Shown: one piece after another, positions 1 through 8,940 of the stretch
Layout of the letters: each line of letters opens with the position of its first letter
How positions within the stretch are numbered: the stretch's first letter is position 1
NCBI GenBank assembly: GCA_964570325.1
Contig: CAZMXS010000021.1
Location: 1-58,589, forward strand
DNA: 58,589 nucleotides
Direction: 5' to 3'
Source of the DNA: CAZMXS01 sp964570325
GTDB lineage: Bacteria; Verrucomicrobiota; Kiritimatiellia; CAIQIC01; CAZMXS01
Notes under the pieces: generated by a model
The model's database searches: none
What the model saw: the letters and a program-made list of their open reading frames with translations, nothing else
What the model was told of the DNA's origin: nothing
Made by a program: the position numbers and the translations under genes

Positions 1-681
1 GAGAATGGTCAGGCGCGGCCGGCCGCGCGCGGCAAACGGATTGCCGAAGCCGCCCGGGCGCCGGATCAGGATGGCCGTGTAGATCAGTCCGCTGATCCCG
101 CCGGCCACATGCGCCGCATAAGCGATGCCGCCATCCGGATTGCTGATCAGGAACCCCAGTTCAATCAGGCCCATCAAGCTGACCATTTGCCACGCTTTCA
201 TGCTGATCGGCAGCACAAAGAAGAGCAAGAGGGTGATCTGCCGGCGCGGGAACAGTGCGGCAAATGCGGCCAGAACGCCGAACACAGCTCCCGATGCGCC
301 GACACAGGGAATCCAGGGATGGGTGTTGATCAGGAGCCAGCCGAGCCCGCCCAATATACCGCTAAGGAAATACAGGACCAGGAAGTGCCGTGTGCCCAAG
401 GTGCGCTCAACGTCCGGTCCCATGAAATACAGCATCAACATGTTGAGCAGCAGGTGCCAGACGCCGGCGTGGAGGAAAAGATAGGTCGCAAACTGCCAGA
501 TGCGTCCCGCCATGATTCCCGCCTGGCTGAGGGCGAAGAAATAGGAAAACCCGCCGCCCGTCAACGGGTTGAACACCCATTGCAGGAGAAACACGATCGC
601 GGTCGCGATAATCAGCCGCTTCACACCTGGTGAAAGACCCATCACCAGCGGCGGCGGTTGGTCTGGCCAGTAGTTTCTCAT
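1..681 (-). CDS. Rhomboid family intramembrane serine protease (3' end outside window)
   Basis: This membrane-embedded serine protease cleaves transmembrane substrates within the bilayer. The frame is open from the ATG at 681 to base 1, giving at least 227 residues, so the C-terminus is missing. Several hydrophobic segments are visible. The rhomboid signature GASG places the nucleophile at Ser130, and a histidine in the motif AAHVAGG (His191) completes the Ser-His dyad. A conserved His-rich loop (LFLHAGVWHLLLNM) precedes them, as in bacterial rhomboids. It diverges from the transketolase gene with about 200 bp between the starts. A second, GlpG-like rhomboid is encoded at 51394-52296; this one lacks that protein's cytosolic N-terminal domain. 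Substrates cannot be inferred. Confidence 0.88.
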   Translation of the reverse strand, partial: MRNYWPDQPPPLVMGLSPGVKRLIIATAIVFLLQWVFNPLTGGGFSYFFALSQAGIMAGRIWQFATYLFLHAGVWHLLLNMLMLYFMGPDVERTLGTRHFLVLYFLSGILGGLGWLLINTHPWIPCVGASGAVFGVLAAFAALFPRRQITLLLFFVLPISMKAWQMVSLMGLIELGFLISNPDGGIAYAAHVAGGISGLIYTAILIRRPGGFGNPFAARGRPRLTIL

Positions 682-889
682 ACCTCTTCTTACTCGTGCG
701 CTTAATCTGATCTAAATTGCTCTGACTCTTTGTATTCATACCCTGTTTCCCTCTTTTTTACCACTTTTCGAGTGTGCGTGTGGAGTGGGGCGCCGTATTG
801 GGCTGGAGTTGGCTTGACGCGATCCGGCCGCATCTGATAGACGCCGTGAGCGTTTTTCGGCACTGAAACCAAAAGGAATGGATTGGGAA

Positions 890-2881
890 ATGGATATCAG
901 CCTGGTTGCCAATACGATTCGCGGATTAACGATGGATGCCGTGCAAAAGGCCAACTCGGGGCATCCCGGCATGCCGATGGGGACGGCCGACTTTGCGGCG
1001 AGCCTGTTTCTCAATTTCCTGCGCCACAACCCGCGGAACCCGGCCTGGGCCGACCGCGACCGTTATGTGCAGTCAGCAGGCCACGGATCCATGCTGCTCT
1101 ACAGCCTGCTGCACTTGTGCGGTTATGGCATCACGTTGGAGGAACTGCAACAGTTTCGCCAGTGGGGAACACGCACGCCGGGCCATCCCGAGCATGGGTT
1201 GACCCCGGGCGTGGAAACCACTACGGGACCACTGGGGCAAGGCTGCGGCAATGCAGTGGGCATGGCATTGGCGGAGGCCATGCTGGCGGCCCGCTTCAAC
1301 CGGCCCGGATTTGAATTGGTCAACCACCGGACCTATGTGTTGGCGGGCGATGGCGATCTGATGGAGGGAATCTCGCACGAGGCGTTTTCGCTGGCCGGCC
1401 ATCTCAAGTTGAACAAGCTGATTGTGTTCTACGATTCGAATCGGATTACGATTGAGGGTGCCGCCGATTTGGCCTGCAGCGATAATGTGCGCCGACGGTT
1501 TGAGGGCTATAACTGGCGGGTGATCGAGATTGACGGCCACGACCACGCGGCGATCGCGGGAGCGCTGAGAAAAGCGCAGCGCTCAAAAGACAAGCCGACG
1601 CTCATTATCGGCCGCACGCATATCGCCCGGTACGCGCCGCACGCACAGGATACGTCCGAAAGCCATGGTTCGCCGCTGGGCGCCGACGAAATTAAGGCCA
1701 CCAAACGGGCCATGGGTTTTCCCGAGGACGCCGCTTTTTACATCTCCGACGCGGTGCGCGCAGTGATCGCGGAACGGGCGCCGGCGTGGGAGCAGGCCGA
1801 GGCGGCATGGAATCGCAAGCTGGCTCGCTATCGCAAACAGTTTCCTGATCTGGCGGCTGCTTGGGATGTCTTCCATTCGGCTGACCTGCCGGCGGATATT
1901 GAAAAGCATCTGCCGGTGTTTGATCCGGCCAAGCCGGCCGCGACCCGGAAAGCCTCGGGCGACACGTTGCAGAAACTGGCGGAAGCGCTCCCCAACCTGG
2001 TCGGCGGCTCGGCCGATTTGGCGCCCAGCAATAACACCCTGCTGAAAAACTACCCGTCGGTCGGACCCGGGCAGTTTGCCGGGCGCAACCTCCATTTCGG
2101 CATTCGCGAACACGCAATGGGGGCGGTGCTGAATGGAATGGCGCTGCATGGCGGGTTCCGGGGTTATGGGGGCACTTTCCTGGTCTTCAGCGATTACTTC
2201 AAACCCGCAATCCGTTTGGCGGCGATGATGGAATTACCGGTGACGTATGTGTTGACGCATGACAGTATTTTTTTGGGCGAGGATGGACCGACGCATCAGC
2301 CCGTTGAACAACTGCCGGCATTGCGGAGTATTCCGAACCTGACCGTTATTCGGCCGGCGGATCCGAGCGAAACGCCCTATGCTTGGTTGGCGGCGCTCCG
2401 CAACCGGCATGGTCCGACCGCTCTGATTTTGACACGCCAGAACCTGCCAGTGCTGGATCGTTCGCAACTGCCGCCCCCCAGCGAATTGTTAAAGGGCGGG
2501 TATATGCTTTGGGCGAATGACCCTCAGGCCATTCCGGAAATTATCCTGATCGCCACCGGTTCCGAGGTGCCGCTAGCGCTGGATGCGGCGCGCGTTTTGG
2601 CCCGGGAAGGCCGCCGGGTGCGCGTGGTAAACATGCCGTCATGCGAACTGTTCGCGCAGCAGCCGCCGGAATACCGCGAGCAGGTGTTGCCGGCTGCCTG
2701 CGGGCGCCGGTTGGTGATCGAGGCGGCCGCGCCGCTTGGTTGGGATCGTTTTGCCGGTCCCGCCGGCCAGGTATTGGGCATCGAACGTTTCGGCGCGTCG
2801 GCGCCGCCGGCGGTGCTGGCCGAGAAGTATGGCTTCACCGTAAGCAATATCGCGGCTCGAGCCAGAGAATTGCTCGGATAG
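890..2881 (+). CDS. tkt: Transketolase
   Basis: Thiamine-diphosphate-dependent enzyme that transfers two-carbon ketol units between sugar phosphates in the pentose phosphate pathway. The 663-residue product has the family length and order: an N-terminal ThDP-binding part with KANSGHPGMPMG and the GDGDLMEG motif near residue 153, a Pyr domain with HDSIFLGEDGPTHQP near residue 457, and the C-terminal transketolase domain. An in-frame ATG at 878 would add four residues, but it abuts the AAGGA ribosome site with no spacer. The ATG at 890 leaves 12 nt and fits the usual N-terminus. nadD follows 15 bp after the stop, so the two are probably co-transcribed. Confidence 0.95.
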   Translation: MDISLVANTIRGLTMDAVQKANSGHPGMPMGTADFAASLFLNFLRHNPRNPAWADRDRYVQSAGHGSMLLYSLLHLCGYGITLEELQQFRQWGTRTPGHPEHGLTPGVETTTGPLGQGCGNAVGMALAEAMLAARFNRPGFELVNHRTYVLAGDGDLMEGISHEAFSLAGHLKLNKLIVFYDSNRITIEGAADLACSDNVRRRFEGYNWRVIEIDGHDHAAIAGALRKAQRSKDKPTLIIGRTHIARYAPHAQDTSESHGSPLGADEIKATKRAMGFPEDAAFYISDAVRAVIAERAPAWEQAEAAWNRKLARYRKQFPDLAAAWDVFHSADLPADIEKHLPVFDPAKPAATRKASGDTLQKLAEALPNLVGGSADLAPSNNTLLKNYPSVGPGQFAGRNLHFGIREHAMGAVLNGMALHGGFRGYGGTFLVFSDYFKPAIRLAAMMELPVTYVLTHDSIFLGEDGPTHQPVEQLPALRSIPNLTVIRPADPSETPYAWLAALRNRHGPTALILTRQNLPVLDRSQLPPPSELLKGGYMLWANDPQAIPEIILIATGSEVPLALDAARVLAREGRRVRVVNMPSCELFAQQPPEYREQVLPAACGRRLVIEAAAPLGWDRFAGPAGQVLGIERFGASAPPAVLAEKYGFTVSNIAARARELLG

Positions 2882-2896
2882 CGGGTGCCGCGCGCC

Positions 2897-3526
2897 ATGC
2901 CGTCGGAAGTGCAAACGCGAATCGGGATCCTGGGCGGAACTTTTAATCCGATACACATGGGGCACTTGGTCATGGCCCAGGATGCCCTGGAGCTGTTTCA
3001 GCTCAACCAGGTGCTGTTCATCCCCTGCGCCGTCCCGGCGCATAAACGCGGGGCCAAACTGGCATCGCCCGATCATCGTCTGGCCATGTTACGCGCTGCC
3101 CTGGCGGACGACCGACGTTTCGCGGTTTCGACCATTGAGCTGGAGCGCGACGGGGTGTCGTATTCGATCGACACCGTGCGCGAGTTGCAGCGCCGGCAGC
3201 CCGCTGTCCGCTTTGTTTTTATCATTGGCGGCGATACGCTGCCGGAATTGCATACTTGGCGGAACATCGGGGATCTGCTGGAGCTTTGCGATTTCGTCAC
3301 CATGGCGCGTCCCGGCGTCCCGCGCGAATATGCGCCGGCGAACCTGTGCCTGCCTGAGCCGTGGCCGGCGCGGCTCATTCAAAATGCGCGTGTTGGCCAT
3401 CTGGTGGATGTGTCGTCGTCAGAAATTCGGGCCCGGGTCGCGCGCGGGCAAAGCATTCGATATCTTGTGCCCTATGCGGTGGAGATGTATATTCTGAATC
3501 ACGATTTATATGCACAGGAGGATTAG
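2897..3526 (+). CDS. nadD: Nicotinate-nucleotide adenylyltransferase
   Basis: Transfers AMP from ATP to nicotinate mononucleotide to form deamido-NAD in NAD biosynthesis. The 209-residue protein opens with the nucleotidyltransferase signature GGTFNPIHMGHL and ends with the variant VSSSEIRARVARG of the family ISSTxIR motif. An in-frame GTG at 2885 is an alternative start. The stop codon at 3524-3526 lies just after an AGGAGG that appears to serve rsfS. The nadD-rsfS pairing is widely conserved in bacteria and supports both calls. Confidence 0.93.
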   Translation: MPSEVQTRIGILGGTFNPIHMGHLVMAQDALELFQLNQVLFIPCAVPAHKRGAKLASPDHRLAMLRAALADDRRFAVSTIELERDGVSYSIDTVRELQRRQPAVRFVFIIGGDTLPELHTWRNIGDLLELCDFVTMARPGVPREYAPANLCLPEPWPARLIQNARVGHLVDVSSSEIRARVARGQSIRYLVPYAVEMYILNHDLYAQED

Positions 3527-3528
3527 CG

Positions 3529-3861
3529 ATCGAATCGCTTGCAATAGTCAGCTTGGTTCGTGAAGCCCTGTCCGCCAAGAAAGGCGCGGATATTCTGGCG
3601 CTGGACGTACGGGGGTTGTCCAGCGTGACGGATTTCTATGTGTTGGCAACTGGCCATAATCTGCCGCATCTGAAAGCGTTGGCCCAGGCGGTTGACGAAT
3701 GCATGGGCAAGTCCGGCGTGCGTTGCTATCGCCTGGCGGGTGATGCGCAAAGCCAATGGTTGGTGGCGGATTACCTCGATGTGGTGGTCCACATATTCTC
3801 GGACGAATTGCGCCGCTATTATGCGCTCGAGGACCTTTGGAAGGATGCGCCCCGGTTTTGA
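3529..3861 (+). CDS. rsfS: Ribosomal silencing factor RsfS (non-canonical AUC start)
   Basis: RsfS binds ribosomal protein uL14 and blocks subunit joining in stationary phase. The conserved core ILALDVRGLSSVTDFYVLAT and the C-terminal pattern ending in YYALEDLW are clear. No ATG, GTG or TTG lies at a sensible position. An AGGAGG at 3516-3521 sits 7 nt before an in-frame ATC at 3529, which yields 110 residues and an N-terminus matching the family length. The next in-frame TTG (3553) is too far from the ribosome site and removes part of the first helix. In-frame sequence further upstream is nadD read in the wrong frame. The gene identity is secure; the start is an inference. Confidence 0.85.
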   Translation: MESLAIVSLVREALSAKKGADILALDVRGLSSVTDFYVLATGHNLPHLKALAQAVDECMGKSGVRCYRLAGDAQSQWLVADYLDVVVHIFSDELRRYYALEDLWKDAPRF

Positions 3862-3870
3862 TTGTTCCGC

Positions 3871-4578
3871 TTACCAGGAAGTGTCCTGGCCGTCGAGCAC
3901 CTCTTCCAGTCGGCGCTCGATGATCCGTTCGCGATTGCTCCGGCGTTTCTCGATTTGCCGCTGCATTTCCTGCAGGCGCTGCTCGTAGCGGGCAACGGTC
4001 TGTTCGCGATCGGCCAAACGCTGATCAAATATCGCTCCGAGCCGGGTTTTGATCTGCTGTCGGATTCGTTCCTGCTCGTCCGGGTCGGGTTGATCGCGGT
4101 ATGTTCGGGCCAACTCCTGCACTTCCTTTTCGAGCTGCGCGGTGCGCGGATTATCCATTCGCAATTCATCCGGCGGCGGGCCTCCCCCGTGACGCGGTGC
4201 GCGGGCCAGTTGTTGCAGCAGGTCGGTCTGCTCCTGGGGCGGAAGGGTGTCAAAAAACTCCTGCAACCGGGCATGGGCGCGGATGATGCTCATGCCGCGC
4301 TCCGTTTGCAGGCGTTGCTGCAATTCGCGCGCGAAGGCGTCCGGGTTTTCCTGGCGCAGGCGGGTCAGGCGTTCGTATTCGATTGGATTACGGATTTTCA
4401 AATGCTCGAGCCAGCGTTCGACGGGCGGTGGTTCGTGCCGGCGGGAATCGCCGGGTGGCAGACCGGGTTCCGCCATTTCCGGTGGTGGCGGCGGTGGCAT
4501 GGGAATGGGCGCTTCCTGGGCCCAGGCGCGCGCGCCCGCTGAAAGCAGCAACAGGCCGGCAAGGATCATGCGTTTCAT
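3871..4578 (-). CDS. Exported coiled-coil protein, third gene of an ECF sigma operon
   Basis: A 235-residue protein of unknown function. It has a signal peptide (MKRMILAGLLLLSAGARAWA) followed by a proline-rich stretch. The remainder, from about residue 50, is charged and helical, rich in Glu, Arg and Gln, with a likely coiled coil over the last 80 residues. Its ATG overlaps the stop of the anti-sigma gene by 3 bp, so translation is probably coupled. The topology and operon position resemble periplasmic sensor partners of membrane anti-sigma factors, but no family is recognised and that role is an inference. It converges with rsfS across 9 bp. Confidence 0.75.
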   Translation of the reverse strand: MKRMILAGLLLLSAGARAWAQEAPIPMPPPPPPEMAEPGLPPGDSRRHEPPPVERWLEHLKIRNPIEYERLTRLRQENPDAFARELQQRLQTERGMSIIRAHARLQEFFDTLPPQEQTDLLQQLARAPRHGGGPPPDELRMDNPRTAQLEKEVQELARTYRDQPDPDEQERIRQQIKTRLGAIFDQRLADREQTVARYEQRLQEMQRQIEKRRSNRERIIERRLEEVLDGQDTSW

Positions 4579-5141
4579 GATTGAGTTTCCTCCAATTTAA
4601 GCAATTCCGTGGCAATGCAATTGATGTCGCCCGGATCGCAATCCGAGACTTCGGTGAGGGAATCGGACGGCCACAGCGATGATTCATCAGTTTCGATGGT
4701 GGAGAAGTTCTCGAATTGCTCGTCCATCTGATCATTCCAGGCCATGTCCCCATTGGCGCCCGGCATTGGCGTTTGCGGATCGAGGCGCGTTCGGGCGGGA
4801 TGAGTGAGCAGAATGAACGTAACCAGCAAAAGGACGCTCAGGGCCCCGTACAGTATGGCCGGTCGCCATATCAGAAACCAAGGCTCCGCGTCCCCGGGAA
4901 TCCGGCGCCGGCGAGTCCGCTGTGCTTGCTGTTCGGCGAACGCGAGAATATGGCCAAGGGTTTGCGGATGTGGATCAGCGTGGTCGGCTCGCGCATGAGC
5001 GGTGAGTTCGGCCAAGTCTTGTGCAAAGGCGGCGCAGTGCGGACATTGGGCCTGGTGGCTGGACAGCCGCCATCTGTTCCAGCGCGGCAGCTCTCGCGAC
5101 TGCCTTAACAGAATCAATTTTTCAGCTTGCCCGCAGTTCAT
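4575..5141 (-). CDS. Zinc-binding anti-sigma factor, membrane-anchored
   Basis: A 188-residue protein that likely sequesters the ECF sigma factor encoded 4 bp upstream. The N-terminus has the ZAS-type zinc motif HQAQCPHC (His29, Cys33, Cys36) plus a Cys at position 3. One hydrophobic span around residues 90-112 is the transmembrane helix, which leaves about 70 acidic residues outside the cytoplasm, including a Cys pair (DCDPGDINC). It overlaps the following exported coiled-coil gene. The arrangement sigma, anti-sigma, exported protein suggests control by an envelope signal; this is inferred from context. Confidence 0.85.
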   Translation of the reverse strand: MNCGQAEKLILLRQSRELPRWNRWRLSSHQAQCPHCAAFAQDLAELTAHARADHADPHPQTLGHILAFAEQQAQRTRRRRIPGDAEPWFLIWRPAILYGALSVLLLVTFILLTHPARTRLDPQTPMPGANGDMAWNDQMDEQFENFSTIETDESSLWPSDSLTEVSDCDPGDINCIATELLKLEETQS

Positions 5142-5145
5142 GGCT

Positions 5146-5715
5146 TTATCCCTCGTTCATTTCGTCTTTCAACCCTTGGCGCAGTTTGGCCAGCGCATAT
5201 TGCATCCGGGCCAGCGCCGTACCGATAGTCGTCCCTTGGATACGGGCGATCTCGCGAAACGGCATGTCCGCCTCGGTCCGCATCAGGAATACTTCCCGTT
5301 GCTCGTCCGGCAGCCGGGATACAGCTTCCCGGATGCGCAGGCCGAGATCGCGTCCGGCGGCTTCTCGATCCGGCCCGGGGCCGTTTGCCGGTAACTGCGC
5401 GGCGGCCGGTTCATCGTCTTCCGGGTCGGAGTCGTGAATACTGACCGTCGGCTTTTCGCGCCGCGCCCGGTCAATTATCAGATTATGTGCAATGCGGAAC
5501 AACCAACTCAAGAAACGGTTGTCCCGGTAAGAATCCAGGCTGCGGATAGCGCGGAACCAAACTTCCTGAAAAAGCTCGTCGGCATCGCACCGGCCTTCGG
5601 TCATTTTGAGAATGAACCCGTAAAGCGGCCGGCGGAAGTGTTCAACCAGGCGTCCCAAGGCCTCGACGTTGCCGTTTCGGTACTGCATTACCCATTCATG
5701 CGTCTGGTCTTCCAT
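5146..5715 (-). CDS. ECF-type RNA polymerase sigma factor
   Basis: An extracytoplasmic-function sigma-70 factor of 189 residues. Region 2 is visible as the stretch with DELFQEVWFRAIRSL and FLSWLFRIAHNLIIDRARR. Region 4 follows with LPDEQREVFLMR and the helix-turn-helix FREIARIQGTTIGTALARMQ. The ATG at 5715 has GGAAGG about 6 nt upstream. A longer in-frame reading to 5772 adds residues unlike any sigma N-terminus. It heads a three-gene operon with the zinc anti-sigma and an exported protein. The regulon is not apparent from the sequence. Confidence 0.93.
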   Translation of the reverse strand: MEDQTHEWVMQYRNGNVEALGRLVEHFRRPLYGFILKMTEGRCDADELFQEVWFRAIRSLDSYRDNRFLSWLFRIAHNLIIDRARREKPTVSIHDSDPEDDEPAAAQLPANGPGPDREAAGRDLGLRIREAVSRLPDEQREVFLMRTEADMPFREIARIQGTTIGTALARMQYALAKLRQGLKDEMNEG

Positions 5716-5828
5716 TCGCTGCCTTCCGCTGGCGGCCCGGCTGCATATCCAAATAACGAGCGCCACAGCCAATTATTGCCTTAAAATCGGGAAAATCGAG
5801 CGTTGTGATTGGATCTTGCACGGAATAA

Positions 5829-5981
5829 ATGGATTTCGAATTGCTCGCCACCCCGGACCGTTTGAAGGATGAGCACCCAGCGAACATCTGCGCCCCGCAA
5901 TTTTTCAGCCTCGAACAGTGGTTTGACGCGCAGTTGGACCGCGATCCCAACCCCGACCTCGGCCCGCCGCAGTTTATTTAG
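5829..5981 (+). CDS. Possible small acidic protein (50 aa)
   Basis: A short open frame in the 333-bp stretch between the sigma factor start and arnD. It encodes 50 residues, acidic, with hydrophobic and aromatic spacing (e.g. CAPQFFSLEQWFDAQLDRD) that looks protein-like. No strong ribosome site precedes the ATG. An overlapping antisense frame (5781-5996) is less protein-like. No family is recognised and it may be non-coding. Confidence 0.3.
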   Translation: MDFELLATPDRLKDEHPANICAPQFFSLEQWFDAQLDRDPNPDLGPPQFI

Positions 5982-6048
5982 CGGCGACTCGCTCAAGGAT
6001 TTACGTATGTGCCGTTAGCCTGGCGACCCATGAACTCGGGTCGGCGGC

Positions 6049-6930
6049 CTATTCCTGGCAGGCAATCCAGCCCTCCCGGCCGGGGAAAACCCTGGGCACG
6101 ACGCGGCCGGGCGGAGCGTTGTGGTTGGCGGGCAGCAGCTGGCCCAGCGGGCAGATCTGCACCCCGCGGGCCAACGCCATATCAAGGAAATGCTCAAAGA
6201 GGTCGAAGCAGGCGATACCCTCCGACTCGGTGTGGGCGCAAAGGACATTCAAACTCTGTTCCGACATAAGGGAGAGAAGATGCTCGTTGTAGTTGGCGTT
6301 GGTGATCCCGTCGCGGCCGAACACCTCGTCGTAAGTGGGCAGGGTGGTGGGAATCTGGGGCTGCCCCAGCGGAGCCCCATCCACTACGGGGCGAAAGACG
6401 GATGTGCCGCGGCAGTCGCTGTTGTATCGAAAGGGAAAGCGCGCCTTTTCACGCAGCACGGTGTCATGGGCTTTCCAGCCCGGCGCAGCCGAGCAATCCG
6501 GAGCGCGCCCAAGGATTTCACCGAGGCGATTCACTCCGCGCTCAATGGCGGCATGGACTTCGACGGCGCTCCATTTGTCTATCCGCGCCTGCCAGGCATG
6601 GTGGTCCCACGCGTGCAGGCCGATTTCGTGTCCGTCGTCCGCCGCCGCTCGGATTATATACCCGAGCTTTTCTCCTATATCCGGCCCGGGCCAGAGCGTG
6701 CCTTTGAAGATGATGTCCCATCCATAGAGGCTGGCCGCCTTGGTGCGCATCATTTTCAGGAAGAACGCCGGTTTCAGGAGGCGCCAGAGATGGCGGCCCA
6801 TGTTGTCCGGCCCGACGCAAACGAAAAAGGTGGCCTGAATTGAGCGTTTCTTGAGTGCGCGGCACATGGCCGGCAACCCCTCGCGCGTGCCCCGAAAGGT
6901 ATCAACATCAATTTTAAGGCCCAGTTTCAA
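6049..6930 (-). CDS. arnD: Polysaccharide deacetylase, ArnD type
   Basis: ArnD removes the formyl group from undecaprenyl-phosphate 4-deoxy-4-formamido-L-arabinose at the inner membrane. The 293 residues match the family length. The N-terminal strand LGLKIDVDTFRGTREGLP carries the catalytic Asp motif of the NodB fold. HEIGLHAWDHHAWQ supplies metal-binding histidines, and a late LCAHTESEG contains another conserved His. It is the last gene of the arnB-arnC-arnA-arnD run, 12 bp after arnA. In enterobacteria arnT, arnE and arnF would follow; here the operon ends. Confidence 0.92.
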   Translation of the reverse strand: MKLGLKIDVDTFRGTREGLPAMCRALKKRSIQATFFVCVGPDNMGRHLWRLLKPAFFLKMMRTKAASLYGWDIIFKGTLWPGPDIGEKLGYIIRAAADDGHEIGLHAWDHHAWQARIDKWSAVEVHAAIERGVNRLGEILGRAPDCSAAPGWKAHDTVLREKARFPFRYNSDCRGTSVFRPVVDGAPLGQPQIPTTLPTYDEVFGRDGITNANYNEHLLSLMSEQSLNVLCAHTESEGIACFDLFEHFLDMALARGVQICPLGQLLPANHNAPPGRVVPRVFPGREGWIACQE

Positions 6931-6942
6931 GCCCGCTGCCTG

Positions 6943-8937
6943 CTACTCGTCATCGGCGCTGAGATTGAACTCGTTGGAGGCCACCGCCTCCTGCAGGAAG
7001 AAATCCAGGGTGGTCTCCACCGACTTCTCCATGCTGACCTTGGGTTCCCAATCCAGCAGGCGCTTGGCGTTGCGGATGCTGGGTCGGCGGTGCTGGACGT
7101 CCTGGTAGCCGGAGCCGTAGTAGGCGCCGCTTTCGATTTCCTGGAAGCCGGCGAACGGCGGGAACTTGGCGCGCAGCGGATGCTGATCGAACAGCCGGAC
7201 CAGCATTTCTCCCAACTCCTTGATGCTGGCTTCGTTGTCCGGATTGCCGATGTTGATGATCTGGCCATCGCAGACGCCGTTGGGGTTTTCGATGATCCGG
7301 TATAAGCACTCCACGCCGTCGGAGACATCCACGAAGCAGCGCTTCTGCAGCCCGCCGTCAATCAATTGGATCGGCTTGCCTTCGACAAGGTTGAGGATGA
7401 GCTGCGTGATGGCGCGCGAACTGCCGATGCGCGCCGAGTGCAAGGTGTCCAGCCGCGGTCCGATCCAGTTGAAGGGGCGGAACAGCGTGAACTTCAGGCC
7501 CTGTTTGGTGCCGTAAGCCCAAATCACTCGGTCGAGCATCTGCTTCGAGCAGGAATAGATCCAACGCTGCATGCGGATGGGGCCGAGGACCAGCTTGGAA
7601 TTGTCTTCATCGAACTCCTTCTCGTCGCACATGCCGTAGACCTCGGAGGTGGACGGGAAGATGATACGCTTGCGGTATTTCACGCAGTAGCGGACCACGC
7701 GCAAGTTCTCCTCGAAATCCAGCTCGAAGACGCGCAGCGGGTTGCGCGTGTACTCGATCGGCGTGGCGATTGCGACCAGCGGCAGGATGATATCGCACTT
7801 GCGCACGTGATATTCGATCCACTCGCGGTGAATCGAGATATCGCATTCGTCGAAATGGAAGCCGGGCTGGTTCAGGAAGCGCTGGATGTGGTTGGAGCGC
7901 AGATCCATCCCAAACACCTCGTATTTGCCGCTTGCCAGCAAGCGCTCGCTGAGCGCATTGCCGATAAAGCCGTTCACCCCCAGAATCAGGACACTGCGCT
8001 TGCGCCGAGCCTCAATCCGGCTGGAGGCGCTCGCGCCGAAGCGCAGTCCGGCGACGAGGTTCATGTCGCGCGCGAGCTGCGGCCCCCGCACAAACACGCC
8101 CTTGTCGGTCTGCCCGAAGTCCACGCGAACGGCGCCCTGGCCACAGGCGATCACCAGGGGATCGGTCGAGATCACCGTGCCCGGCGCGGCGGGCTTTTCC
8201 GGGGCCGGTTGTTCAGTTACGGCCCAGAAGATAGCGCGAGCATCGCCAGTAAAACTGTAGGCGCCGGCGAACGGACGGGTCAGGGCGCGGACACGGTTGC
8301 GGACCGTTGCGGCGTCTTGCTCCCAGTCTATTGCGCCATCGGCTGGTCCCAAGGCATGGAAATAGGCGGCTTGGGCATTGTCTTGCGGCCGGCGTGGCGC
8401 TCGGCCGGACTTGATCAGGGGCAGCGCCTGGTCGAGCAACTGCCCGCCGGCCTTGACGGCTTTTTCCAACAGGTCGCGGATCGTATCTTCCGGCGCGATG
8501 GCGAAGGCCTGCTGCGCGACGATATCGCCGTCATCCGCGCGCGCCGTCATGTAGTGCAGGGTGACCCCGGTTTCGCGCTCGCCGCGCAGCAACGCATGAT
8601 TGAGCGGGTCAAGTCCGCGATATCGCGGCAGCAGTGAGCTATGCAGGTTAAGGCAGCCAGCGCCTGGGATTTCCAGCAGCGGCGCCTGCAGCAAGCTCGG
8701 GTAATTGAACGCGAAAACGACGTCGGGCTTCAACGAGCGGATCCGCTGCACCCAGAGATGGTGGTTGATGTCGTCCGGCGCGAAGACCGGGATGCCGGCT
8801 AGGGCGGCGCGTTCGGCGACAGCGGCGTCGGCGTCATTCTGGCGGGTGAAGACCGCGAGCACCTCGAACCCGTTCCGCAGCAGGGCGTCGAGCCCCGCGC
8901 AACCCATTTCCTGGCAAGCGAGCACTATTGTTTTCAT
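6943..8937 (-). CDS. arnA: Bifunctional UDP-4-amino-L-arabinose formyltransferase / UDP-glucuronate decarboxylase
   Basis: A two-domain enzyme of lipid A L-Ara4N synthesis, 664 residues as in E. coli. Residues 1 to about 300 are the formyltransferase, with NLHSSLLPRYRG providing Asn and His, and DDGDIVAQ the catalytic Asp. From about 315 is the NAD-dependent oxidative decarboxylase, with the Rossmann motif GVNGFIGNAL, the catalytic Ser-Glu in FPSTSEVYG, and the DGGLQKRCF region. Both active sites look intact. The start lies 3 bp after the arnC stop. The gene order arnB-C-A-D matches the enterobacterial operon. Confidence 0.96.
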   Translation of the reverse strand: MKTIVLACQEMGCAGLDALLRNGFEVLAVFTRQNDADAAVAERAALAGIPVFAPDDINHHLWVQRIRSLKPDVVFAFNYPSLLQAPLLEIPGAGCLNLHSSLLPRYRGLDPLNHALLRGERETGVTLHYMTARADDGDIVAQQAFAIAPEDTIRDLLEKAVKAGGQLLDQALPLIKSGRAPRRPQDNAQAAYFHALGPADGAIDWEQDAATVRNRVRALTRPFAGAYSFTGDARAIFWAVTEQPAPEKPAAPGTVISTDPLVIACGQGAVRVDFGQTDKGVFVRGPQLARDMNLVAGLRFGASASSRIEARRKRSVLILGVNGFIGNALSERLLASGKYEVFGMDLRSNHIQRFLNQPGFHFDECDISIHREWIEYHVRKCDIILPLVAIATPIEYTRNPLRVFELDFEENLRVVRYCVKYRKRIIFPSTSEVYGMCDEKEFDEDNSKLVLGPIRMQRWIYSCSKQMLDRVIWAYGTKQGLKFTLFRPFNWIGPRLDTLHSARIGSSRAITQLILNLVEGKPIQLIDGGLQKRCFVDVSDGVECLYRIIENPNGVCDGQIINIGNPDNEASIKELGEMLVRLFDQHPLRAKFPPFAGFQEIESGAYYGSGYQDVQHRRPSIRNAKRLLDWEPKVSMEKSVETTLDFFLQEAVASNEFNLSADDE

Positions 8938-8940
8938 GGA

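Noticed and set aside
3361..3528. In-frame 5' extension of rsfS to an upstream start within nadD
   Set aside because: The extension translates nadD in the wrong frame (Cys/Ser/Arg-rich) and no RsfS has such an N-terminus.
5781..5996. 71-codon frame on the minus strand upstream of the sigma factor
   Set aside because: It is less protein-like than the opposing 50-codon frame and has no ribosome site.
7366..8637. 423-codon open frame antisense to arnA
   Set aside because: It is the antisense of a well-conserved gene and has no recognisable protein features.
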